This document shows positions 55,605-64,000 of a stretch of DNA of 64,000 bases, piece after piece. Source of the stretch: Peromyscus leucopus (lineage: Eukaryota; Chordata; Mammalia; Rodentia; Cricetidae); the NCBI RefSeq assembly GCF_004664715.2, contig NC_051075.1, positions 27,336,715 through 27,400,714 of the forward strand, in the 5' to 3' direction. The translations under genes and the position numbers were made by a program. The notes under the pieces were generated by a model that saw only the letters and a program-made list of their open reading frames with translations, made no database searches and was not told the DNA's origin. The number at the start of each line of letters is the position of its first letter. Position 1 is the stretch's first letter.

Positions 55605-55707
55605 GAGAGAAACCTGTTTTTATCCAATCATGTTCAGTTGAAAATATCTGAAAGCCTAATAAAATAATATCTATCTTGATTTTAATGTTCTAAGTTTCTC
55701 AGTATCA

Positions 55708-55872
55708 TTTTTTTTTTGTTTTTATGTTTTCAAGACAAGGTTTTCTCTGTGACTAGCCCTGGCTCTCTTAGAACTTACTCTGTAGACCAGGTTGGCCTCC
55801 AGTTCATAGAAATCCATCTGCCTCTGCCTCCCGAGTGCTGGGATTAAAGGTATGTGCCACCACTACCTGGCT
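55708..55872 (-). repeat. SINE B1
   Basis: 'ttcaagacaaggttttctct', 'tgtagaccaggttggcctcc', 'ctcccgagtgctgggattaa' and 'atgtgccaccactacctggc'. Confidence 0.95.
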
Positions 55873-56803
55873 TCATAATTTAGTTTTCAGTGTGTGATGG
55901 TTATCTTTGGTTGTCTATTTAATTGAATCTAGAATTAACTAAGAGGTACACTTTGTGTGAGTCTGTGAGGGTATATCCTAGAAAGATAACAGAGAGGAAG
56001 ATCTTCTCCCAGACCCTTCACAGGCACATCCCCACAGATCTATTTCCTCCAACCAGTCCTTGCTCTACAACCTACAAATAATGTGATCAGATTATGACTA
56101 CTAATGAATTAATCTTATGCTGAATAAGAAATGAATCCCTTATTTTGTAGCTAAAAAAAACCCCATTATCTCACAATATTTCATGTCAGAAATTTGGGCA
56201 GTTTAGTTGGGAGATCAAAGTCTCTGAAGGTTCCAAACTGTAGGTCACTCCCAAGCTGTTCATGGTGTTGTTGTCAGGTTCCAATTCCTCACAGACTTTT
56301 GGATCAGCACCTTAGTTCCTCCTTGGCTGTTGACCGAAGGTTTCCTTTGTTGTCCTGTCAATTACAACTCTACATTGGACTGCCTACCTCATGTAATTGT
56401 CTTCCCTCAGCATTTCCAAGTGAAGAAAAAAAAGCAAATGGGTACCCATGACAGAAGTCATAGTCTTACAGAATAACTTTGGAAGTGACATCCGTTATGC
56501 CGTCTATCTTCTATTAAAAGTCAGTCATTACTCTAGCCACATTCAAAGGGAGAGGATGCCATAGGGATGTTAATGCTGGACTTCCCCTGGAGTGTGCCTA
56601 CTGCATAAATAAGTGAAAACTTTTAGCTGTTATGGGCAAAATTCAACACCTGAAAAAGGGGCGGGAAACTTATTAGAGGTTAGGACTTAGAATCACAAGC
56701 AAGCAAGATTTTCTAATTTCTTTATAGGTCCCATTGTACAACATAGGTTCCATATGTCTTGGAAAGAACTTTAGAAAAAAAACCCAAACTCTTTAAAATA
56801 GAT
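55873..56803. other. Unassigned, with MaLR-like relic near 55900-56150
   Basis: 'gtgtgatggttatctttggt', 'gattatgactactaatgaat' may derive from an old LTR. The rest is unrecognised. Confidence 0.35.
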
Positions 56804-56807
56804 TAGA

Positions 56808-57494
56808 GTGGCTGGAGAGATGTCTCAGAGGTTAAGAGCATTGTCAGCTCTTCCAGAGGTTCAATTCCCAGAAACCACATGGTGGTCCATAACTATCTAT
56901 AATGATATCTGGTGCCCTTTCTGGTGTGCATGAATACATGCAGGCAGAACACTGTATGTGGTGATATTTTATTTGTGCTCTAACAAATAAAACTTATCTG
57001 GGGACCAGAGGACAGACCCAACCACTAGTTTAGACATAGAGGCTAGACAGTGGTGACACACACCCTTAATTCTATGACTCAGGAGGCAGAGATCCATCTA
57101 GATCCCTGTGAGTTCAAGGCCATACTGTAAACAGAGCCAGGCAGTGGTGGCACAGGACTTGAAATCTCATGTCTTTGCTTGGGAAGGACACATGCCTTTA
57201 ATCCCAGGTAGTGATGGCAGAAAGCAGAAAGGTATATAAGGCATGAGGACCAGGAACTAGAAGCTTTTTAAGCAATTCAACTGAGACCCTCAGGGGTGAG
57301 GACTCAGAGGCTTTCAGTCTGAGGATTTGTGGAAACAGGATTGGCTGAGGCGTTGACGAGGTGAGGTTGGCTGTGGCTCGTTTTGTTTCTTTGATCTTTC
57401 AGCATTCACCCCAATATCTGGCTCCAGGTTTTCTATTGATAAGACCATTTAGCAATTTGTGTTACAACTGTATACATAATAAATAAATCTTAAA
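56808..57494 (+). repeat. SINE B2 split by an LTR
   Basis: B2 body 'tggctggagagatgtctcag' to 'gcaggcagaacactgta' (56808-56956), then the LTR, then 'actgtatacataataaataa' and its A-rich end. Removing the LTR and one ACTGTA restores an ordinary B2. Confidence 0.93.
56957..57466 (+). mobile_element. LTR family B, TSD ACTGTA
   Basis: TGTGGTGATATTTTATTTG...GTTACA with ACTGTA at 56951-56956 and 57467-57472. It contains two B1-like modules ('gacagtggtgacacacaccc' and 'ggcagtggtggcacagg' plus 'acatgcctttaatcccaggt'), 'tataaggcatgaggaccagg', and the family end 'tctttgatctttcagcattc'. At 510 bp it is the longest uninterrupted copy here. Confidence 0.93.
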
Positions 57495-57656
57495 AACATA
57501 GATTTGAAACCTCAAGATGACTCATCAGGTAAAGGCCCTGGCTTCCAAGCCTTATGACCTGAGTTAGATTCTTTGAACCTACAGGAGGAAGGCAAGAACC
57601 AACTCCTACATGTCATCCTGTGACTACTATATGTGTATGGTGGCATGTGCATATGT

Positions 57657-57699
<43 letters not shown>

Positions 57700-57700
57700 T
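57495..57700 (+). repeat. B4/RSINE-type SINE with (CA)n tail
   Basis: 'cctcaagatgactcatcagg', 'ccttatgacctgagttagat', 'cctacaggaggaaggcaaga', then 'gtggcatgtgcatatgtgta' and (CA)n at 57657-57697. Directly follows the B2 tail. Confidence 0.7.
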
Positions 57701-57871
57701 GTAACAAAAATTGTTAGAAAGCTAATTCTGAGAAAGTGTGATAATGGCAAAACTAAGAAAAAATAAGGTAATGTTGGCTCTACCAACATTTTCATAACAT
57801 ACTGGCAGGCAGAATAGATATACATATAGACTGTTTAAAACAAGATTCCTTATTTTAAAAAAACATCATTT

Positions 57872-57977
57872 TTACTTTGTTTTTGGAGGTAGGGTCTTGC
57901 TATGTAAGTGAGGTTGGCCTTGACCCCTTGATCCTCCTCCTGAATGCTGGGATTGTATATATAACCACACCTGGCAA
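57872..57977 (-). repeat. Old SINE B1 fragment
   Basis: 'ggaggtagggtcttgctatg', 'gaggttggccttgacccctt' and 'aatgctgggattgtatatat'. Confidence 0.75.
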
Positions 57978-58535
57978 GGTAAAAATTCCTATTAAATCTG
58001 CTTAACATGGCTCGAACCAGCATATGGCCAAACTACAGCAATAGACTTCATTTTATATTCACTGTTATTTATGAAGCAAACTGAAAGTTCTGTCTCTCAC
58101 GAAATACTTAAAACATAAAAGATGTTGGATGCACAAATGCAATAGCATCCAAATGTACTTTCCTTAGGGCTTTTTTTATTTCCTTTTAAAAAGTTAAACA
58201 TAACATTAAAGACTGGATGCATCTGGCAAATCACAATGAGCAGATCAAGAAACTGTTGAACGATTTTGTGGGGTTCTCTGAAGCTGAACGGGTGCTGTCT
58301 GCAGTAGTTCTGTAGTGCTGCCAGAAACATCTTGACAATGAGCCGTGAAGTCTAGTATTTTATTTGTTGGTAAATATGTTTTATATATTTATAAGGAGAG
58401 GAAGACAAATGGGTCCTCCCTTTACAGAAAACCTGATGATTAGAAAATTGTTTTAAAGCTGGGAATTAAAAATTCAAAGTAACACATAATTGGATCCAAT
58501 GTATGTTTCCTCTGAAAAACTTAACCTTTATCTTA
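57978..58535. other. Unassigned stretch
   Basis: No recognised module. Confidence 0.4.
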
Positions 58536-58537
58536 AT

Positions 58538-58650
58538 AGAGGGTACTAGGTCCCTTGGAGCTGGAGTTATAGAGAGCTGTGAGATGGCACATAGGTGCTT
58601 GGAATCAAGCTCAGGTCCTCTGGAAGAGTGACATATAATCTTAATTACTG
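58538..58650 (-). repeat. SINE B3/B2 fragment
   Basis: 'cccttggagctggagttata', 'ggtgcttggaatcaagctca' and 'ggtcctctggaagagtgaca' are reversed B3 words. Confidence 0.7.
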
Positions 58651-58919
58651 ACAGAATAGATAGACACATAGCATAGTGGTTAAAGAATACGTAAACAAGA
58701 GTATGACCTTGGTTAACACTTTCGTTGTGTGACTCTGAACAAGTTTCATAGTCTTTCTGCTCTCCAGCTAAGTATGAACGTAATTATATCTTGTTAAATT
58801 AATCAGTGCATTAAGTGTGCTTAGAGGAGTGTTTTGCGTTATTGTAAACCTTCCAGAACTGTTTGTTTTGTTGACGGTGGTTGTAGTTGGTTGTTCTCTA
58901 TAGTCCCTAAAAGGCTCTA

Positions 58920-59245
58920 GTATCTGGGGAAATGGGGAGATGGCCCAGTTGATAAAATGGCTGCCACACAAGCGTGAGGACCTGAGTTAAGATCTCAGTA
59001 CGGCAATAGCTGGTGCTGACAGTACAATTGGTAATTCCTCTTCTGGGAAGTGGAGATGGGTCCACCAGGGCTTGCTGGCTAGCCGCTCTAGCCACATCGG
59101 TAAGATCCAGGTCAGTGAGAGACTTTGCCTCTAAAGTAAGGCTGAGAATGATAGAGGAAGATACTCAACATTAACCTCTGTCTTCCAAATGTACACATGT
59201 TTGTACATGAACATGTACACACAGATACACATAAAAAGGGATTTT
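58920..59245 (+). repeat. SINE B4
   Basis: 'gatggcccagttgataaaat', 'cacaagcgtgaggacctgag', 'gcttgctggctagccgctct', 'ccaggtcagtgagagacttt' and 'tgatagaggaagatactcaa' are the B4 sequence in order, with a weak CA tail. Confidence 0.88.
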
Positions 59246-59249
59246 GGTA

Positions 59250-60235
59250 TTTGTTCATACTTTTTCTTCTAAGTAATGTTTCTCCTTGATTCATATCAGG
59301 AATCTGTTATACTTCAGGGATGAACACTCAAGGTTTCATATACCTTTAATAATAATGGTAAGACTTAAAACAATAAGCATTGGTTTATGATATTATTTGT
59401 TTTGTTATATACTATGAGCTTTGCACATATGTACTTAGAATCTCAGACCGCTTCAAGCAAACCAAGGCACTTGATTAGATTTTAAAGTATCTTGAAATTT
59501 GTAATTCCTGATTCAGAAAAATTTGAATTGTCTTCAAATTTTAATTTATGGGCATGTCAGTTTGCTGGGGATGCCAGAGCAAAGTGGCATAGGCTAGGCA
59601 GCTGACCCTTTTGGACCTGTGGGTATTGTCCCCACATGGGGTGTGTGACTAAGTGTGACTGTGTGTGGGAACATAAAACACTGACAAAGATTGAAAGGTT
59701 TCTGAATGCAGTGACCAAAACCCAACTGGAAATCGCATGTATAATGAATCTCAAGTGTTTCCAGAAGCAATTGTGTATGCTGTATTGTGTGACTTCACAG
59801 CAACCTTGGTTCTCAATGCCTGGCATATAGACTCTGCACTGAGCATGTCATTACACCAGGCTGTGGTCAACTGACGAGTCCTGAAACACGTCAGCTCAGA
59901 TCGGAGACTCTTGTATGTTAGGATCTCTAATGTTTTTACTACTCTTACAGAAACATAAAGGTTTCATTGTGAAAAAAAAAACAACCCTCTAATTCCTCAA
60001 CATGTAGGTATCACATTAGCTAATCTTTGGGTCCTATTAGATAGGCAGGCACACCCATCTCACTAGTATATAACTTTACTTTTATGTGCAATAACTGGTA
60101 AGATCTTATTTGCATCAAAACTTGTTTTAAAGTAAATTTCTTTATGAATTATATCAGTAAATGATTTGTATAATTCTTGTATTCTTGTAAGAATGAGATG
60201 ACATAAAAATTTCTTGGACAAAAATTTGTCATGAA
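59250..60235. other. Unassigned, with possible ancient repeat at 59548-59620
   Basis: 'gtcagtttgctggggatgcc' resembles the start of an old mammalian interspersed repeat. 60485-60600 ('gattacctccaaatacggtc') may be part of the same kind of element. Confidence 0.35.
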
Positions 60236-60237
60236 TA

Positions 60238-60455
60238 GGAACAGGGAGATGGTTCAGCATGAGGACAAGGGTTCGAATCCCCATCTTTCATGTAACTGCC
60301 CTGTGGGCATGATGCCTGCCGGTGATTGCAGCATTAAGGAGACAGAGGCAGAGGATTCTCAGAGCAAGGTGGCTAGCTGAACTGGTGAGCTCTGAATTCC
60401 AGTGAGAGACCCTGCTTCAATACGTAAGGTGGAGAATAATGTAGGAAGATAACTG
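60238..60455 (+). repeat. SINE B4
   Basis: 'agggagatggttcagcatga', 'ggttcgaatccccatctttc', 'aggtggctagctgaactggt', 'ttccagtgagagaccctgct' and 'aaggtggagaataatgtagg'. Confidence 0.85.
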
Positions 60456-60790
60456 CTTGTGAATCATTCTATCTCTTTCTCTTCTTCTAAGGCCCTCCTG
60501 GATCTGAGTCCTCACCCTAAGACTCAGCCTAGTTAAAATCCTTTTGAAGATTACCTCCAAATACGGTCACATTCAGAGGCACTGGGCATCATTTGACTGT
60601 TTTCTATAGCCCTTAGAAGACTGTGCTATCTGGGGACTGGGAAGATGGCCCAGTCTAAAAACATAGGAATTCTAGGGGTCGGGGGATACTTTATCCCATA
60701 ATAGTTGGTATGCTTTAGAATTTAAAAACACTTTAAAATCTATTTTACTAACATGAAATTGTTAATGAAATAATCATCTTAAATAAGGTG

Positions 60791-60821
<31 letters not shown>

Positions 60822-61020
60822 ATTTCCCTTTGGATAGTTCATTAAACCAAACAGTGTCATTGTACATACTGATCATATGAAGAAAGTTCATGGGAATTAA
60901 TTCTTTCATTTTCCAAATATTTACCATGTATCTTCTGAGTCATTGAAAACTTTCTTTTAGTGTTTTCTGTATGGCAGATATACTAGCAACAATCTGTATT
61001 CCTGATTAGCATCTTTATTT
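60456..61020. other. Unassigned, with T30 run at 60789-60818
   Basis: A long homopolymer T tract suggests the tail of an antisense retroelement, but no body is recognised on its right. Confidence 0.4.
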
Positions 61021-61029
61021 TTTTCATTT

Positions 61030-61537
61030 ATGTACTTATTTTTATTTATTCTATATGTTTTTCACTTGATGTATCTTGATCCCGTTCATTCCCTGTCCCT
61101 TCGCATCTGCCCTCCTCCTATGCACCCCCTACTCCTCACATAACAAAATTCAAGAGAGAAAAAAAAAGGAAGAAAATAAAATGAGAAAAATTTTAAAAAG
61201 GGAAGGAATTAAAAATCTCTTCATGGAAGCTGCAGTGTGACCCTACAAGTCACACTGTGAACCCCTTTGTCCACATATCTCTACTTGCATGTGTTCTTTG
61301 AAAGAGTCATTGGTCTGGTTCGAGGCCCCTGGTCTCCACTACACATTTGATGCTGGGCCCCTACTACGACTCTTCCTGGAGATCCTACTGCCACCTTGTG
61401 TTGTGGAGGTCCTGTAGCTTTGGGTCTGTGAGTCAAGTCCCTTCACACGCCCCAGCAGATCATAGATGGGGTGAATGCTGGGGCAGGCCAAGTTATAACC
61501 CTGGTTCTGGGCCTGGGCAGCTGTAGGGTTGGTTCAT
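61030..61537 (-). mobile_element. Probable LINE-1-related antisense 3' region
   Basis: 'cacttgatgtatcttgatcc', 'cgttcattccctgtcccttc' and 'ccctactcctcacataacaa' look like an antisense L1/Lx 3' end leading into the GC-rich modular repeat that follows. Confidence 0.5.
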
Positions 61538-61761
61538 CAGATGGGAAATGGGGACGGCTCTCCCATGCTTACGATTTCACGGCTGGCTCACCTACAACTG
61601 CGCTAACAAGTGTTGGCTCTATTGTGCTGCCCTGGGGAGGTGCAGGGCCTGCTCTCCCAAGTGTTGCAGCTGGTGGGGCTCAGGGGTGGATCTCCTACTC
61701 TTATGACCACAGGGCCATCGCTCCCGCCAGCCTCCAATGTTGATGGGTGGTGGCGGGGAGG

Positions 61762-62284
61762 TGGAGCTAGAGTTTTCCTGCCTGGCCCACAGTCAGGACA
61801 ATTCTCTCTCACCCGCCAGTCCCACAGCTGCTCACACCCAACCAAGTAAACACAGAGACTTATATTGCTTACAAACTGTATGGCTGTGGCAGGCTTCTTG
61901 CTAACTGTTCTTATATCTTAAATTAATCCATTTCCATAAATCTATACCTTGCCACGTGGCTTGTGGCTTACAGATTTTCTCATGCTGCTTGTCAGGGTGG
62001 CGGCTGGCAGGTAGTGAGTCCTTCTGCCTTCCTGTTCTTTTATTTCTCCTCTCTGTTAGTCCCGCCTATACTTCCTGCCTAGCCACGGCCAATCAGGTTT
62101 TCTTTATTGACCAATCAGAGAAATATGACATACAGATCATCCCCCAGCACAGCCAAGTGCAGATCATCTCAGACACCTGCACTCAGGCTTGTGGTCCTAA
62201 TCATCCTCTATGCGGACCTGCTGGGTAAAGCCAGGAGGAACCCAAGAATGGGCTCCCACAGGACATACAGAACATCCCATAGCA
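61762..62284 (-). mobile_element. Solo LTR family A, long chimeric form, TSD GGGAGG
   Basis: TGGAGCTAGAGTTTTCC...CATCCCATAGCA with GGGAGG at 61756-61761 and 62285-62290. It matches the other family A copies up to 62149, then carries about 112 bp (62150-62262) absent from them, followed by a second copy of the terminal ~22 bp. The extra block is homologous to 37438-37520. Confidence 0.9.
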
Positions 62285-62854
62285 GGGAGGAGGGCACGTC
62301 TCCCTTGCCTCTGTTGCCACAAGACAGATGGGTAATGGGGACAACTCTCCCATGGTCACAGTTTCAGGGCTGGCTCTCCCACACTTGCACTAACAGTGTT
62401 GGCTCAAATGTGCTACCCTGGAGAGGTACAGGGCCTGCTCTCTTAAGCGTTGCAGATGGTAGGGGTCAGGGATGGCTCTCCCACACTTATATCCACAGGT
62501 CCAGCTCTCCCACCTGCCTCAGGCATTGATGGGCTGGGGGCAGGGAGCTCTCCTCTGTAGTGGGTAGCTGTTCTCTCCATGCCCTGAAACACCACCTCTA
62601 GTGTGGTAGCAGGTAACTGTTACACCTGTCTATGACCTTGAAGTACATGCCCCTGGGGTGTGGCTGCTCAGGGACTCTTAAGACCTGGGATGCACGTATG
62701 TGGTTCTCTCTTCACTACCTCGTGGTTTTGGATGCTGGGATAGACCAGGGCAGATCTCGCCAGAGAACAGCGTTGGACTGTGCCTTACCCTTCCAGGATC
62801 CTGTAACAAATTCCTCTATTTTGTCTTGTGAGTTTTTTTCTTTTCTTTTTTTCT

Positions 62855-63087
62855 TTCTCCCTTCCTTCCTTCCTTCCTTCCTTCCTTCCTTCCTTCCTTC
62901 CTTCCTTCCTTCCTTCCTTCCTTCCTTCCTTCCTTCTTTCTTTTTTTGGACAGGGTTTCTCTGCGTAGTTTTGGTGCCTGTCCTGGATCTCGCTCTGTAG
63001 ACCAGGTTGGCCTGGAACTCACAGAGATCCATCTGGCTCTGCCTCCTGAGTGTTGGGATTAAAGGCATGTGCCACCACCACCGGGCT
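62855..63087 (-). repeat. Young SINE B1 with (TTCC)n tail
   Basis: Body 62942-63087: 'tggacagggtttctctgcgt', 'agttttggtgcctgtcctgg', 'cgctctgtagaccaggttgg' and 'tgttgggattaaaggcatgt'. The preceding (TTCC)n at 62855-62935 is its mutated tail. 'tgtgagt' plus T-rich text on both sides (62826 and 63087) suggests a TSD. Confidence 0.93.
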
Positions 63088-63560
63088 GTGAGTGTTCTTT
63101 TCCAAATAAATTAGTTTGTCCATTAAGCAGACTCTGTGGATTGCTATCAATATTCTTCCATTACTTCTCTGTCCATGCTGCCACAAGGCAGATGAGTAAT
63201 GGGGATAGCTGTCCCATACTCATGATTTCGGGGCTGGCTTACCCACTCCTCTGCTAATGCAGTTGGCTTTCTTGTATTGCCCTGGTGGGGTGCAGGGCCT
63301 GCCCTCCCGAGTGTTGCAACTGGTGGGGGTCAGGGACAATGCTCCTGCTCTTATTAGGGCCAGCTCTCCTATCTACCCCAGGCATTGATGAGTGGGAGAA
63401 GAGCATCTCTCCCCAGCCCATGGAGCTATGTGGCAGATGGAGGGGTGGGGCTAGATCTCCCATGCTTCCGTCCGTCCTCAGAGCTGGCTCCCCTGTGCTC
63501 TCATCAATAGTGTCATCTCTGCTGTCTGCCCAGACAAAGTGCAGGGCTTGCTTTCCTGAG

Positions 63561-64000
63561 TGTTGCCACTGGTCAAGGGGTCAGCTCCCTTACTGTCTCA
63601 GCCGGCTCCCCTCCTCTCTTGTCTCTTCAGATTTGCCTGTCTACAGGACCTAAACCATTTTCTTTCCCTCTGTCCCTTCCTCCATCCCTCCCTCTGTCTC
63701 TCTGTTTCTCTGTCTGTCTGTCTGTCTCTCTGTCTCTCTTTCTCTCTCTCCCATAAGACACCACACAAGACCTCTGCTTACTCTAATAGTGGCCTACTGG
63801 CTGGTGCTGCAAGGTACCGGGTGGGCTAGTGGTCTTCAGAGCCCTGAGTGGGCAGCTCTGGGCCTGCATGTGGATCTCCCTGTCTCACTCAGGTTGCTGT
63901 GATGCAGGGCTGGGCCATGCTTCCTCATCACAAGGAGATCATTACAGTACCCAACCTCATGGGCCCATAGGCTGGTTGTGTCTGGCTGCATTAGTCCACC
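63561..64000. other. Pyrimidine-rich and unassigned end
   Basis: 63660-63752 is a TC/TCTG-rich tract. The remainder to the window edge holds GC-rich text similar to the modular repeat. Confidence 0.5.

Larger units (their letters stand above)
61538..63560. repeat. GC-rich modular repeat, three to four units
   Basis: Units start near 61538, 62324 and 63188 with 'cagatgggtaatggggac'-type text. They continue 'ggctggctc.cc.ac', 'gtgctgccctgg.gaggtgcagggcctgctctcc' (in several shorter matches) and 'gttgcagctggtggggctc'; a partial fourth is near 63420. A solo LTR and a B1 interrupt the array. Possibly the 3'UTR of an old rodent L1 (Lx) or an ERV internal region. Confidence 0.6.

Overview
The window reads as ordinary nuclear DNA of a muroid rodent, most likely a cricetid (vole, hamster or deer-mouse group). 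The evidence is dense rodent-specific B1, B2/B3 and B4 SINEs, rodent LINE-1 with 43-46 bp 5'UTR monomers, rodent ERVL-MaLR LTRs, long (TG)n, (GA)n, (TTTC)n and (TCTA)n microsatellites, and young B1 copies of a form I associate with cricetids (the extra 'ggaaaggcgcaaagct' segment at 33945-34141, mirrored at 62942-63087). I found no host protein-coding exon, tRNA, rRNA or CRISPR array. Nearly all open frames are short chance ORFs or fall in repeats. The window looks like a gene desert, an intron or an intergenic segment.

Layout. 1-9.9 kb: B4/B2/B1 SINEs with CA-rich tails, MaLR LTR fragments, an L1 3'UTR, and a repeat-poor stretch around 7.1-8.1 kb holding a motif cluster. 10-16.9 kb: L1 3' ends, a B1 split by a MaLR LTR, and a repeat-free, CpG-richer block at 10.9-11.8 kb. 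16.88-18.75 kb: a three-layer nest of retroelements, each layer bounded by its own target-site duplication (TSD). 19-26 kb: MaLR-related and unassigned sequence, plus an antisense L1 split by a solo LTR. 26.6-28.3 kb: an L1 5'UTR/ORF1 head, an LTR and a B1 with a 270-bp microsatellite tail. 30.5-40.8 kb: MaLR LTRs, B1/B3 SINEs, an Hmgb2 processed pseudogene with a twin-primed L1 in its poly(A) junction, and more LTRs. 41.2-46.4 kb: an ERV LTR, an inverted L1 with a 204-codon ORF2 remnant, paired MaLR LTRs and an L1 5'UTR/ORF1 pseudogene. 47.2-47.6 kb: an ancient LINE-2 relic. 49-57.5 kb: solo LTRs with clean 6-bp TSDs, L1 3' ends and B1/B2. 61-63.7 kb: a GC-rich modular repeat interrupted by a chimeric LTR and a young B1.

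The main result is insertion history. At least eight LTR insertions carry short TSDs readable directly from the sequence: 6 bp for two ERVK-like families, 5 bp for MaLR. Several sit inside older SINEs, LTRs or L1s, which gives a relative chronology. The most interesting single event is at 17273-18289: an L1 3' end fused to an ERV LTR and ending just after the LTR's own polyadenylation signal, inside one 14-bp TSD. That is the expected structure of an L1 3' transduction of an LTR. I see no new gene system here. TSD identities and coordinates were read from the sequence; family names rest on recalled consensus features and were not searched.
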